A stretch of DNA of 64,000 nt from an uncultured Muribaculaceae bacterium (GCA_947627615.1 CANQWS010000003.1:62001-126000), one strand, 5' to 3'. Shown: positions 9,001 to 18,610, counted from the stretch's first letter. The notes: generated by a model not told the origin, from the sequence alone. Translations and numbers: made by a program.

Positions 9001-12000
9001 ACTTCTTGCCGTAGAAGGGGAATTCGAAGGGCAGTTCCACTTCAATGTAGTCATGTGCCAGGTAGTATGTCAGACCGTTGCGTGCGCCGAGGCCGTTGGT
9101 CTCGATGTCGATCCATTCGTCGGACACTGACTTGTCATCGATGCGGGCGGTGCTTGTGTAGGCCACGCCGGTTGACTTGGAGTAGTCAGGCATGTAGTTC
9201 ACGTGCTCGCCGGTCACGATGGAGTAGGTCAGGGGCTCGTTGCCGTTGTTGGTCACGGTCAGCGGCTTGTCGATGACGTTTCCTGCATCGGTCACAATCT
9301 CGAGGCTTTCGTAGCTGAGCTGGGCTTCGGGGCATCCGATCACCTTACCTGCGAGCTGAACGTCGGCAGAACCGGCATCGGCCACGATGTGGACAATGTC
9401 AGAAACCTCGCCTTCGGTCTCGGTGGGCAGAATCACGGTGATGTCCTTGGCGCGTCCGGCCTCGATGGCGAACGGTTCGGAGGATGCGAGGCGGAACTTG
9501 CCGTTCTCAACGGTCACTGAGGTGACGTTCATTACGGCATGACCGTTGTTGCGCACGGTGATGTTGCGTTTGGCCTCGGATGTGCGGAACACGCTGCCGA
9601 AATCAACCTTCTCCACGTCAACTGCAAACACGGGCTTGCGGTCGCCGGTGATGTTGGCGTTGAAGGGCATGAGCACGGTGGGGTTGACGATGTCATTGGA
9701 GTTGATGATGAGGTTGGTTACGGTGGGTCCGGCGTTCATGTCGTCGGAAGCAGCCACGCTGGCGGTCACAGTCACGGATTCACCCGGGGCGATGAGGCCA
9801 GAAGCGGGAGCTATGGAGGTGATCATGTTCGGGGCCGGAGCGACGAATTTCACGGCTGTACCCGAGCCGAACGATCTGTAGCGCTCGCCTTCCGGAGTCT
9901 GTTCATCTTCCGGAGTGTATTCCTTGTTGGAAATGTCAGTAGAGGTTACTGAAATCGGGTCGGAGTTGGCGGGGTCGTCGATACCGCAGTAGAGGTTGCG
10001 GCCTGAATTGAACACCATCGAGGGGTCATAATCGTCGTAGTACATCTCGATGTCGCCGTTGGAGCAGAGCGCGATGTGGAAGGAAATGGGAGTGTATTCC
10101 CCGCCATAGACGCTTGCGAGAACGTTGATGAACTTGACAACGAACTTGCCGTCGACCTTGGCATACTGAATCTTGCTCGAAGGACCTATCTTCACGTCGC
10201 TGCCGAAGGCCGTCATCCAGCCTCCCCCGGCGAGATAAGAGTGTCCGGGGTAGACGGGGGGATAGCCCATGTTGCCGTCGTAGGGATTGATTGCCACGGC
10301 GCCGTAGCTTGTCACGTAGACATGGTCATATTCCTTGCCGTAGTAGGGGAACTTGAAGCCGAGGTCAATGCGGTCGGACCACCAGTCCTGATCGGAGAAC
10401 TGCGACGAGATGTCGACAGCGTCAACGAGTTCCGGGTTGCCGTCGTAGGCGAAAGCGTCGGAGCCGTTGAGGTTGGAGGTCCATACGTAGCCGAATTTGT
10501 GGACATCGCCGCCGGAAGCACCCTCTATGGTCTCGTCGCTGTATTTGGGCATGACGTACTGGAGGGGGAATTTACCGTCGTTCACAATGGAGAATGACAG
10601 TTCCTTGGCTTCGGCACCCACTTCGAGGTCGCCGGCGTCGAGCGACGCGGGATTGAGGGTTATCTTGGCGGGATCAACGGCCACACCGGTAACCATCACC
10701 TTGAACTGGCGTCCGTCCATGTCGGTGAACACGATCTGTCCGCTCTGGGGACCTGACTGCTTGGGCGCGAAGGTCACGTCGAAGCGGGTGGTGCTTCTTG
10801 CGGGGAATCCGGAGCTTACGTCAGACGGGCCCTGGAAATTCTCGTTGGTCGACGAGATGTTGTCGGAATAGAGACCTGCACCCCACTGGCTGCCCTTGAA
10901 GTCGCCGTAGCCGGCGTTGAACACCTCGAGCGAGAGGGTCTTCTGCTGGCCCACGAGAAGCGAGCCGAAATCAACCACCTTGCCGAACTTCACTTCAGGA
11001 GCATGGCCCGAGACATTGAGAGTCACGGGGATTACGATTTCGTTGGCCTGGCTTTCGTTGGTCTCGAAACGGAGATTGAACTTGTAGTCGCCGTTGACCA
11101 GAGGCTGGCTTCCGGCAGCCACGGTCACTTCCTGGGTCTCACCCTGTTTCAGGGTACCGGAGGCGGGCTTGATGTCAAGAACCGTAGACCAGTCGGGAGT
11201 GAGCGAACGGGCAGTAATGGCCCATGTGGGATTTTTGACCGATTCGTAGGGCGAACCCTTGAGGGCGTCGCTCAGGCGAGTCCAGGTCTTGCCGAGGTCA
11301 TTGGACATGAGGGCGTTGGTTGCCTCGTTGGCCGATGTTGTGGCTTCGGCGAGTCCGAGAGGATAGAGATTGTCCTGCGCTGGGAAGTGGACGCACACCC
11401 AGAAGATCTGGCCGGGCGCGAAATAGAGCTGCTCGGGCAGGGCTATGTTCCAGTCGTAGACGAAGAACTGGGGTGTGAAGCTGCACACCAGGTTGGCGGG
11501 CATGGGAGCCGAGCCTCCGGCGTAGATCTCGAAGTAGGCGCCTTCACCGCCGCCACCGCTGACGCGGAGAGAGGTGAGGTTGAAGCCTTCGGGATATTTC
11601 TCGGCATCCACGGCAAACATCTGCGCCATGGAGTTGGGCAGCTTGGTGTCGACATCGCCGATGCGGGCGTAGAAGTAATCGAAGTATTTCAGGTCCTTGG
11701 GATACTCGTCGGCAACGTACTCGTCGGAGCGGACCACGCTGAAGGTCTTGATTTTCTCGCCGTCGAGCTTGCCGGAGAACGGAACGATATTGTTTGCGGT
11801 GGAGAACATGGAGGCCTTCGGGCCTGACACGGTGCGAGCCTTGTAGGCCCACTTCAGGAGGCCTTCGTCTTCGTTGCCTATGTTGAAGGTGGCGGGGCCG
11901 GATGTTATGTCGAGGCTCTGCTTGTCGACGGTCATTTTGGGACCGGCGTTGGTTGACGCGCTCTTGACTTCGGAGATTTCCGAAGCGACGCCCTGACGGC

Positions 12001-13765
12001 TGACAGCCTGAATGGCGAAATAGTAGGTGGTCATGGGCGCGAGGTTGGAGACTTCGCGACGTGCGGTCTCGCCTGACGAGAGAAATTTGGTGTCGACGGT
12101 CACCGTGCGTGCCTTGCCGATGTTTTCGGCGGTCAGCGGTTCGGTAGAGTAGTAGATCACGCAGTGGTCAACCACGTTGAACGAAGCTTCGGGAATGACC
12201 CATTCCACCACGATGTTGTCCTGTGCGGGAAGCAGAGAGAACTCGGTAACGGCGGAGGGAGCGGAGCCGGAAGCATCGAAATTCAGCGCTTTGGCCGCGT
12301 CGATGTAGCCTGTACCGTAGAGACCCTCTTTGCCGGGGTTGAAGGAATAGAGGTCGTTGACCGACGATTCGAGCTGCGAACGGAGCATGTCGGGGCTGAA
12401 CTTGGTGTCTTTGTAGTGCGACAGGAGAAGAGCCGCGATACCCGACACGTGAGGCGTGGCCATAGAGGTACCCTCGTTCCATCCGTAGGAGTTGTCAGGG
12501 AGAGTGGAGAGCACGCCCCATGCCTCGCCGAAGTCAAGGATACCGCCGGGAGCGGTGATGTCGACCCAGCTGCCGTAGTTGGAGTAGGGAGCCACGATTT
12601 TGTTGGGAATCATGGAGCCTACGCTCAGAACCTTGTCGTAGCATGCGGGATAGTAATCGCCTGTGGAGCCCATGTTACCGGCAGCGAAAATGCAGAGGCC
12701 GCCGTGTTCGTCAGTGAAGTAGTCAATGGCGTCAAGCACAGCCTGCTCGCAGTAGTCGGGAGCGTCCCAACCCCATGAGCACTGGGCTATGTGTGCGCCC
12801 ATTTCGGCCGCGTAGACAATGGCCTGGGCGAAATCGCCTTCGGAGGTGCCCTGACGCGAGTCGAACACCTGGCAAGAGAGCATTCTGATACCGGACTGGG
12901 GCGAGCCGTCACCGCCGGCCACACCGGCCACACCTATGCCGTTGTTGTTGACAGCGGCAACCGTACCGGCCACGTGAGTACCGTGGCTGTGGGGGTAGAT
13001 CTGTGACGAGTTGGTGCAGAAGTTGAAGCCGTAGATGTCATCGACATAGCCGTTGCCGTCGTCGTCGACGCCCGGCTGGCCGTTAAGCTCGGCCTCGTTG
13101 ATGTACATGTTGGCGGCGAGGTCCTCGTGGGTGTAATCGACACCGCCGTCAATGATGGCCACGAGCACTTCGGGCTTTCCGGTCTCGGTTTTCCATGCCT
13201 CGAAAAGGTTGATGTCGGCACCTGCGACGGCATTGTTGATGGAGCCGTCGTTGAAATAGTGCCACTGTGCGGGGAGACGGGGGTCGTTGAACGGCATTGC
13301 GGCCGAAGACCTCACGCCAGCCAGCTTTTCGGGGGCGAATGGAACGAATTTCTGAGAACCGACGATGACCGGAGTGCGGACCACTTCGGCTTTCTGAACG
13401 CCGATTGTCTGTTTGAGTACGCTCTGGGCCTGCTGCGGGGTAACTTCAGTGTCGAAAGTCACTTCGTACCACTGGTCAAGGCCATGGCGTGCACGCTTTT
13501 CTGCAAATTTAGGGTTTGGCGGGAAAAGCGGGCGCATTGTCAGACCACCGATTTTCTTGAGGGAGGCGTTGAGCGCCTTCACCGGTGTTGACAGAGTGCC
13601 AGCCTTCTTTACCGAGCGTGATTCAGCGCCCATAGTCGCAGCGACGGAGGGCTGGAGTTTCACGCGCACCTTTCCGGGGACGGTGCCCGCGGAGGCCGCC
13701 AATGCAGAAAGTCCGACGACAGCCATTATGGCTATCGCCAGTGTTTTACGTAAAAACTGTAGCAT
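6014..13765 (-). CDS. Very large secreted S8 (subtilisin-like) peptidase with type IX secretion sorting domain
   Basis: A 2583-residue exoprotein. Residues 1-26 are a Sec signal peptide ending near SALAASAG, and a propeptide follows. The S8 catalytic domain spans about 165-490, with Asp206 (IIDGG), His261 (HGTHVAG), oxyanion Asn364 (AAGN) and Ser434 (GTSMATPH) all intact. A loop VDDDGNGYVDD (about 233-243) looks like a calcium site. A fibronectin-III-like segment follows (about 500-610). Then comes a long chain of beta-sandwich repeats of the choice-of-anchor type, with recurring phrases such as VDFGSV and VTNNGNEPL, and aromatic-rich modules with related YYGKEYDHVYV and FYGKKYTKMYV segments. 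The last 80 residues (WPNPV ... GTYVLSVSTDG ... FVIIKK) are a type A type IX sorting domain. The protein is probably exported across the outer membrane and anchored or released there. Substrate unknown. No frameshift is seen despite the length. Confidence 0.92.
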   Translation of the reverse strand: MLQFLRKTLAIAIMAVVGLSALAASAGTVPGKVRVKLQPSVAATMGAESRSVKKAGTLSTPVKALNASLKKIGGLTMRPLFPPNPKFAEKRARHGLDQWYEVTFDTEVTPQQAQSVLKQTIGVQKAEVVRTPVIVGSQKFVPFAPEKLAGVRSSAAMPFNDPRLPAQWHYFNDGSINNAVAGADINLFEAWKTETGKPEVLVAIIDGGVDYTHEDLAANMYINEAELNGQPGVDDDGNGYVDDIYGFNFCTNSSQIYPHSHGTHVAGTVAAVNNNGIGVAGVAGGDGSPQSGIRMLSCQVFDSRQGTSEGDFAQAIVYAAEMGAHIAQCSWGWDAPDYCEQAVLDAIDYFTDEHGGLCIFAAGNMGSTGDYYPACYDKVLSVGSMIPNKIVAPYSNYGSWVDITAPGGILDFGEAWGVLSTLPDNSYGWNEGTSMATPHVSGIAALLLSHYKDTKFSPDMLRSQLESSVNDLYSFNPGKEGLYGTGYIDAAKALNFDASGSAPSAVTEFSLLPAQDNIVVEWVIPEASFNVVDHCVIYYSTEPLTAENIGKARTVTVDTKFLSSGETARREVSNLAPMTTYYFAIQAVSRQGVASEISEVKSASTNAGPKMTVDKQSLDITSGPATFNIGNEDEGLLKWAYKARTVSGPKASMFSTANNIVPFSGKLDGEKIKTFSVVRSDEYVADEYPKDLKYFDYFYARIGDVDTKLPNSMAQMFAVDAEKYPEGFNLTSLRVSGGGGEGAYFEIYAGGSAPMPANLVCSFTPQFFVYDWNIALPEQLYFAPGQIFWVCVHFPAQDNLYPLGLAEATTSANEATNALMSNDLGKTWTRLSDALKGSPYESVKNPTWAITARSLTPDWSTVLDIKPASGTLKQGETQEVTVAAGSQPLVNGDYKFNLRFETNESQANEIVIPVTLNVSGHAPEVKFGKVVDFGSLLVGQQKTLSLEVFNAGYGDFKGSQWGAGLYSDNISSTNENFQGPSDVSSGFPARSTTRFDVTFAPKQSGPQSGQIVFTDMDGRQFKVMVTGVAVDPAKITLNPASLDAGDLEVGAEAKELSFSIVNDGKFPLQYVMPKYSDETIEGASGGDVHKFGYVWTSNLNGSDAFAYDGNPELVDAVDISSQFSDQDWWSDRIDLGFKFPYYGKEYDHVYVTSYGAVAINPYDGNMGYPPVYPGHSYLAGGGWMTAFGSDVKIGPSSKIQYAKVDGKFVVKFINVLASVYGGEYTPISFHIALCSNGDIEMYYDDYDPSMVFNSGRNLYCGIDDPANSDPISVTSTDISNKEYTPEDEQTPEGERYRSFGSGTAVKFVAPAPNMITSIAPASGLIAPGESVTVTASVAASDDMNAGPTVTNLIINSNDIVNPTVLMPFNANITGDRKPVFAVDVEKVDFGSVFRTSEAKRNITVRNNGHAVMNVTSVTVENGKFRLASSEPFAIEAGRAKDITVILPTETEGEVSDIVHIVADAGSADVQLAGKVIGCPEAQLSYESLEIVTDAGNVIDKPLTVTNNGNEPLTYSIVTGEHVNYMPDYSKSTGVAYTSTARIDDKSVSDEWIDIETNGLGARNGLTYYLAHDYIEVELPFEFPFYGKKYTKMYVYNTGFVSFTKRNDDKIWPEPPAGFPNDNYFTNIIAPYWGLHSMDETKTAGIYHHENADRAVISFTEYGNSMNIGVDFQLVLRPDGTFRFVYRGSSNVTDPVIYSPFGLAGITDENGKNSIRLPDRYIQFNNAVEFSPVVQMSLPAGQSDVADIKVNANILGGEYASSITVTTNVPSNGKIEIPVSLTVNGTPEPVLPEEQLEIERAVGQQSTDVSDPMVQMGAMYSIYFDAANSGTAPYTISNIHYEGPMGEDYGWGAEPAFMLFYYGERIDDWTGETVKGWGQYPFESGMPVAVGTDAIRFALPMLPNETAYTPGEYPVKLTFDIEGLGEETQTREINFLFKVTPAPVAYTDDVQGIYIKAPAPDYKGERDVVVANYGEGVLKGTATIDLSGKTEEVGDGGGVAPLVSAAEAKAAKAALAQKVLETIGKPSVVPSDVSDEVSDIFDAPSKAEFDYLRALYHPHSEVSEAVYNYGSGKTYALFKAATEMVAPEDGFNLSHVYTIIHLGQAKNADYKVEIISGSDLDNGNVLASGVFHSGENHSPAASMTVVVPMDKSVFIPGGQTFNIVVTYPVGEEWPATMAAKQDKVTSDRYRAWTEGVSWFDVADMFQDQYGSLGWCTTALETVKGESWLTIDGDGTVLVDPSGETVIKLKVNAASAPLESGNKATLVLKLNDPQQPVMNIPVVLDNNGAPVIESDAANVLVAEGQRQSVQFTVTEPENEDFSVRLDDNGNLAVISAVTGAEAVKAEGDEDVWNVTGVTGPVNVTVDIAPDYGDNGVYTATLSAADKFGSESGHTVSYTVERTNRAPEALAVEPYVLQVGGSTEVLDFNTIFNEPDGEVMTYNIEIADPSVIEAFTSASSAIFVGKAVGETTAVVEATDESGATTANTLTFKVETPAAIDNITLASSLTVWPNPVVETLHVTCADDVAAVTLKLTAINGMTMMEMTEDNVAGQAHDIDVSTLVAGTYVLSVSTDGAAPASFVIIKK

Positions 13766-13967
13766 TGATTGGTAAGTAATTGGTGAGTAATAAAATTTGT
13801 GTCTTGATTGATGAAACTGTATGTGAATCAGTAAGATAGTTTGACGTGAAGAACGCTATGTGAAAATTTGCGTAGGAGCGGGACATGGGGCTTGCATCAG
13901 TCGGGGCGAGTCAGGCTTTCATGTCCACTTACAGAGGTTGAAGTTTGCTTTTAGAATTAATTTGGTG

Positions 13968-13997
13968 CAAAGATAGTTAAAATCGTGTTAAACCCAA
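13968..13997 (-). promoter_or_regulatory. Bacteroidetes-type promoter of the subtilase gene
   Basis: On the minus strand there is TTG (plus-strand CAA at 13995-13997), a 19-base spacer, and TATCTTTG (plus-strand CAAAGATA at 13968-13975). This is an exact match to the -33 TTG and -7 TAnnTTTG arrangement of the Bacteroidetes primary sigma factor. It implies a 5' untranslated leader of about 190-200 bases. Confidence 0.72.
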
Positions 13998-14020
13998 TAA
14001 AAATTCATCATTTTTACCGC

Positions 14021-14064
14021 ATAAAAATTCAGACGCCGATTTGTCTGTGAAAAATCGGCGTCTG
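14021..14064 (-). terminator. Rho-independent terminator of the GH2-GH78 operon
   Basis: A perfect 13-base-pair stem, CAGACGCCGATTT and AAATCGGCGTCTG around a nine-base loop, lies at 14030-14064. On the minus strand it is followed by GAATTTTTATG. It starts 36 bases beyond the GH78 stop codon. Confidence 0.85.
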
Positions 14065-14099
14065 TAGATTATAAGTGGGAGAGTGCAGGGGGAAAATGT

Positions 14100-16700
14100 T
14101 CAGAGGCGGAACTCTATGACGTGCTTTCCGGAATCGAGGGTGCGCTCGAGTCCGGGCAGGACGAGAGAGCCTGTGGAGCCGGCGGGAAGCTCGATTTTCA
14201 GCGTCACTTTGTCGCCCTTGCGCTTCCACGACGAGCGTACCGGGCCGCGGACGGAATTGTAGACGGCTTCGGCGCTTTCCAGACCCTCGGGGAAGTGCGG
14301 ACGCAGAATCACGTTGCGGAATCCGGGCTGCTCGGGGTCGTAGTTGATTCCGGCGAGGTCGTTGGTCATCCATGCGCTTATATCGCCCATGAACACGTGG
14401 TTGAGCGAGGCGTCGTGGAATTCGGGACCGAGTGTCCAAGTCTCGGGCAGAGTGGTGTAGCCGCGGTCAACGAGCCAGTAGCCCCACGATGGCGCGTCGG
14501 TGCGCGTGGCCATCAGGTAGGCGTCGTCGACATATCCGTAGCGGGTGAGCATGCGCAGCACGGTCTTGCTTCCGAGCAGACCGAAATCGAGGTGATGACC
14601 GTTGGCGGCGACCATATCGCGCAGACTGCGGGCCACATCCTGCCGCTTCTCTTCGGGGACAATTCCGGCGTAGAGGGCGAGGGCCTGGGCGGCCTGAGTG
14701 CCGTCGGCATACAGACCGGTCTCCGCATCGAAGAATGTTTCGTTGAGACTCTCGAGAAGCGAGGCCGCCTTCTTTTCGTAGGGTTCCGGGTCTTTTCCGA
14801 GAATCCGCGCGAAACCGGCCATGTAGCGGCAATCGAGATAGTAATAGAGCGAGGATGTGAAGTGGGTGGAAGTCTGGGCCTTGTAGGAGAGCCAGTCACC
14901 GATTCCGTTGGTGAGCATCCCTTTTTCGTTCTCCATACCCCGGCACCATTCGAAATAGCGCTCCATGGCGGGATAGAGCCGCTCGATGGCGCGGGAATCG
15001 CCGTAGTATCTGTAGAGGGCGTCGGGGATGATGAACATGGCGGCGTCCCATACCGGTCCGGGCCATTCGCCATAGCCCCAGCCGGACGAGGGTATGATTC
15101 CGGATATGTTGCCCGACGGGCGCTGATTGTCAATGAAATCGTTCATCCATTTCTCGTAGAAGGTGATTCCGTCGAAGTTCAGCAGCCCGAGGTCAACGGC
15201 CACGTGGGCGTCGGCCGTCCAGCCGTTTTTCTCGCGTTGCGGGCAGTCGGTGGGAATGCTGTGGAGGTTGCCGAGATAGCTCAGCATGGTGGCGGCGTGG
15301 ATTTTGTTCAGCAGCGGGTTGGACGAGCTGAAGCTGCCGACAGGAGCGAGGTCGGTGTGCATGAACAGGCCGGTCACATTGGAGTCCGACAGCTTCACGG
15401 GGCGGTCGGCGGTGATTTCCACATATCTGAACCCGTGGTAGGTGAAAGCGGGCGTGAATGACTCCACGGAACCGTTGCCGGCGAAGGTGAATTCATCGGT
15501 CTGGAACCGTTCGCCCGGTTTTTCGGGGCGATAGTAGACGTTGATGTTGTCCTGCAGAAGGCGTCCGTCGCGCAGGAGCTCGCCGTAGGAAACGGTCAGA
15601 TGCGTGTCCTTTTCGGCCCGGGCACTGACCGAGACCACACCGGCTATGTTGCGGCCCATGTCGAAGACAAACAGGGTGTCGCCCTCCGACGCCACGAGCT
15701 TCGGACGGATTTTCTCGACCGGACGGACGGCCGGCATGGCCTGGGCTTTGAGCAGGGGAGCGGGCGCTTTCACGGGGCGTGCTTTAGGCCAGCCGGAGTC
15801 ATCGAATCCGGGGAGCTGCCAGCCGGAGGGCATGAGGCGGTTGTCCACGCGGTCGCCGCTGTAGATATTATTGTAGGTGTAGGGGCCGGTGTGGGTGGTC
15901 CATGAGGCGTCAGTGGCGAGCAGCAGGCGGGGAGTGTCGTCGCCGGCCGGAATGCCGCGGAGTTCCATGATGAACGCGGGCCGGTTGCGCCAGCGGGCCT
16001 TCTCGAAATCCCACACAGCCTTGCTCTGGCAGTTGTAGAAACCGTTGCCGAGGACAGCCGTCACCACATTGGTGCCCTTGACGAGCAGCGGGGTGACGTC
16101 GTGGGTGGCGTAGAGGTTACGCTCGTCGTAGTGGGTGTAGCCGGGGTCAATGTGGCTGTCAGATACCCTGCGGCCGTTGATGAAAAGCTCGTAATAACCG
16201 GCGGCCGAGATGTAGACGCGGGCGTCCTTCACAGCCGAGGGGAGCCGGAATTCCTTGCGGAACATGGGCGCCGGTTCGAAATCGGCGCCGGCGCTGTCGG
16301 TGATCCAGACGGCGCGCCATCCGTCGAGAGTCATTTTCCCTGTCTCGAACGACGCCTCGGCCGAGCGGACGCGCTTGCCGGAGCCGTCGACCGCGGTCAC
16401 GTGCCAGAGGTATCTGTTGTGGGACTTCAGGGCGGTCTGCAGGACGATGCATCGCTCCGCGGCGCCGATATCGCCGGATTTCCATACGGGATTTCCGTAG
16501 CGGGCGTCGGTCACCTCCACAGTCTGGGACTTCAGCGGGCGGTCCGAGGCTATCTCCCATGTGAGGCGGGGCGCGGCAGCGTCGATTCCGATGGGCTCGG
16601 AGAGGTATTCACAACGCAGATTGACCACCTTGGTCCCCGCGAGGGAACCGAAGGCGGCCAATGCAGAAAGCGTGGAAATAAGTATTCTTGATTTTGTCAT
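14100..16700 (-). CDS. GH78 alpha-L-rhamnosidase
   Basis: An 866-residue secreted hydrolase with signal peptide MTKSRILISTLSALAAFGSLAG. It follows the GH78 domain order: an N-terminal beta domain (VVNLRCEYLSEPIGIDAAAPRLTWE), the carbohydrate-binding-like domain with AAGYYELFINGRRV and DPGYTHYDERN, a concanavalin-like domain, the (alpha/alpha)6 catalytic barrel, and a C-terminal beta domain. The acidic stretch DCPQREKNGWTADAHV at about residues 485-500 is the highly conserved catalytic region and contains the Asp and Glu expected for an inverting enzyme. It releases terminal alpha-L-rhamnose from plant or microbial glycans. Its ATG overlaps the GH2 stop codon by 4 bases (ATGA), so the pair is coupled. 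Confidence 0.92.
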   Translation of the reverse strand: MTKSRILISTLSALAAFGSLAGTKVVNLRCEYLSEPIGIDAAAPRLTWEIASDRPLKSQTVEVTDARYGNPVWKSGDIGAAERCIVLQTALKSHNRYLWHVTAVDGSGKRVRSAEASFETGKMTLDGWRAVWITDSAGADFEPAPMFRKEFRLPSAVKDARVYISAAGYYELFINGRRVSDSHIDPGYTHYDERNLYATHDVTPLLVKGTNVVTAVLGNGFYNCQSKAVWDFEKARWRNRPAFIMELRGIPAGDDTPRLLLATDASWTTHTGPYTYNNIYSGDRVDNRLMPSGWQLPGFDDSGWPKARPVKAPAPLLKAQAMPAVRPVEKIRPKLVASEGDTLFVFDMGRNIAGVVSVSARAEKDTHLTVSYGELLRDGRLLQDNINVYYRPEKPGERFQTDEFTFAGNGSVESFTPAFTYHGFRYVEITADRPVKLSDSNVTGLFMHTDLAPVGSFSSSNPLLNKIHAATMLSYLGNLHSIPTDCPQREKNGWTADAHVAVDLGLLNFDGITFYEKWMNDFIDNQRPSGNISGIIPSSGWGYGEWPGPVWDAAMFIIPDALYRYYGDSRAIERLYPAMERYFEWCRGMENEKGMLTNGIGDWLSYKAQTSTHFTSSLYYYLDCRYMAGFARILGKDPEPYEKKAASLLESLNETFFDAETGLYADGTQAAQALALYAGIVPEEKRQDVARSLRDMVAANGHHLDFGLLGSKTVLRMLTRYGYVDDAYLMATRTDAPSWGYWLVDRGYTTLPETWTLGPEFHDASLNHVFMGDISAWMTNDLAGINYDPEQPGFRNVILRPHFPEGLESAEAVYNSVRGPVRSSWKRKGDKVTLKIELPAGSTGSLVLPGLERTLDSGKHVIEFRL

Positions 16701-18517
16701 TTGTCAAGCGATTTGGTCAGGCGGCGGTTGATGTCGCGCACGCGGTCTTCCTCCATCTTGACGAGCTTGCGGTCGTAGGTGAGGAATCCGTTGACCTCTT
16801 CCTCCACGTCGGTGGTCTGGGTGTAGACGGCACCGGTGAAACCGCGCTCCACGAGGCGGAGCAGCTGTTCGGCATATTTCACATATTCGTCGGTCACGGC
16901 TTTGGGCGATTCGAAGCGGATGTAGCCCCAGTTGCGGTCGGGGTCCCAGAGATGTCCCTTGACGGGGTAGCCGATTCCGCCGAACTCGCCGAGCACGTTG
17001 GCGCGCTGTGCGTCATAGAGATACATGTCGGGGCCGGGATAGTTGTGGAGGTCGAGGATGTCGCCCACGGTGTAGAAATTACCGCCCGATGCGGGGTTGA
17101 CGAGACGCGAGGGGTCGTAACTCATGGTCCATTCGGTTATTTCCTGGGTCTTGAACTGTCCCCATGCCTCGTTGAAGGGAACCCACACGGCCACACAGGG
17201 ATAGGAATATAGGTAGTCCATGATTTCCTTCCATTCCTTGCGGTAGATGGCCTCGCTTTCGGCGCTGCGGGTCTTTTCGGTGCCGTTGAAATAGTTGCGG
17301 TTCTGCCACTGCGGACCCTGGTCGCCGTTGGGCATGTCCTGCCATACGAGGATGCCGTTGCGGTCACACCATGTGTACCATGTGGCGGGCTCTACCTTCA
17401 CGTGCTTGCGTATCATGTTGAAACCGAGGTCTTTTGTCTTTTCGAGGTCATAGACCATGGCGTTGTAGGTGGGGGCGGTGTAGAGACCGTCGGGCCACCA
17501 GCCCTGGTCGAGGGGTCCGAACTGGAAGATGTCCTTGTTGTTGAGCTGCATTCTGACCACACCGTTCTTGTCGCGGGCCTTTGAAATCTTGCGCATGGCG
17601 GCGTAGCTCTTCACGCGGTCCACGACCTTGCCTTTGTCAGAGAGGGTGATTTCAAGGTCGTAGAGGAAGGGGTCGTCGGGACTCCAGAGGCGGAAACCCT
17701 CGGGCATGTCGATTTCCACGGGCATTCCGTTTACGCTCTTTCCTGTGGCGACAGTTTTGGTGCCGTCCATTACCTTTACAGTAGCGGAAAGGCCGGCCGA
17801 GGACTGTGCGGAGGGATTGACGGTGACGGTCAGTTTGCCCTTGTCTATGTCAGACAGCGTGCGGAGGGAGGCGATGTGCTTCTCAGCTACCGGCTCGAGC
17901 CATACGGTCTGCCAGATTCCGGTCACGGGGGTGTACCAGATGCCGCCGGGGCGGTTCACCTGCTTTCCGCGCGGCTGCGGTCCGCGGTCGGTGGGGTCCC
18001 ATACGCGCACCGTCAGTGTGTTATCGCCTTTAGGGGCGAGCGCTTCGGTGATGTCGAGCGAGAAGGGGGTGTAGCCGCCGGTGTGGGAGCCTACGAGGGC
18101 ACCGTTGACCCACACGTCGCATTTCCAGTCCACGGCGCCGAAATTGAGCATCACGTTCTTGCCTTTCCAGTCCTTGGGTACGGTGAACGAGCGGCGATAC
18201 CATATCTCATTGTCGTCGCCCACGCGCTTGCCTACGCCCGAGAGCGACGATTCGGGGCAGAAGGGCACGAGAATCTCTCCCTGCCACGTGGCGGGAGCCG
18301 GTTTGCCCACGGGGGTGATGGCATAGTCCCAGAGGCCGTTGAGGTTTTTCCAGGCCGTGCGTTCCATGATGGGGCGGGGATATTCGCCGCGGACATTGCC
18401 GAGGTCAATCGAGTCGGCCCATGCGGAGCGGATTTTGTCGCCGGCCGGGGAGTAGCTGTCGGCCGACGCGCAGAGGGCCGAGACTGCCAGAGCGGATAGA
18501 AGCAGAAATTTCTTCAT
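16697..18517 (-). CDS. GH2 family glycoside hydrolase (beta-galactosidase/beta-glucuronidase type)
   Basis: A 606-residue exported enzyme (signal peptide MKKFLLLSALAVSALCASA). Sugar-binding jelly-roll domain at about 40-210 (RTAWKNLNGLWDYAI, WYRRSF, DVWVNGALVGSHTGGYTPF), an immunoglobulin-like domain to about 310, then the TIM barrel. The acid/base Glu is in VPFNEAWGQ and the likely nucleophile Glu in VLGEFGG. The lack of C-terminal domains makes it shorter than LacZ. Specificity cannot be settled from sequence; beta-galactosidase, beta-glucuronidase and beta-arabinosidase activities all occur in such short GH2 proteins. First gene of the operon with GH78 and divergent from the SusC gene. Confidence 0.85.
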   Translation of the reverse strand: MKKFLLLSALAVSALCASADSYSPAGDKIRSAWADSIDLGNVRGEYPRPIMERTAWKNLNGLWDYAITPVGKPAPATWQGEILVPFCPESSLSGVGKRVGDDNEIWYRRSFTVPKDWKGKNVMLNFGAVDWKCDVWVNGALVGSHTGGYTPFSLDITEALAPKGDNTLTVRVWDPTDRGPQPRGKQVNRPGGIWYTPVTGIWQTVWLEPVAEKHIASLRTLSDIDKGKLTVTVNPSAQSSAGLSATVKVMDGTKTVATGKSVNGMPVEIDMPEGFRLWSPDDPFLYDLEITLSDKGKVVDRVKSYAAMRKISKARDKNGVVRMQLNNKDIFQFGPLDQGWWPDGLYTAPTYNAMVYDLEKTKDLGFNMIRKHVKVEPATWYTWCDRNGILVWQDMPNGDQGPQWQNRNYFNGTEKTRSAESEAIYRKEWKEIMDYLYSYPCVAVWVPFNEAWGQFKTQEITEWTMSYDPSRLVNPASGGNFYTVGDILDLHNYPGPDMYLYDAQRANVLGEFGGIGYPVKGHLWDPDRNWGYIRFESPKAVTDEYVKYAEQLLRLVERGFTGAVYTQTTDVEEEVNGFLTYDRKLVKMEEDRVRDINRRLTKSLDK

Positions 18518-18610
18518 GGGGTGATATGTTTTATTGATTGGTTGATGTGATTCGCGGGGCGGAGGGTGACGTCGCGGCCATTTTCAGCAGCGCCGGGTGG
18601 CGAGTCATTG

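Larger units (their letters stand above)
13766..14099. other. Intergenic region: leader of the subtilase gene and 3' end of the GH78 operon
   Basis: Contains a roughly 190-base leader for the subtilase, its promoter, and the terminator of the GH2-GH78 operon (both listed separately). Within the leader, GGACATG and CATGTCC form a 7-base inverted repeat around about 40 bases. No short gene with a plausible start was found. Confidence 0.7.
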
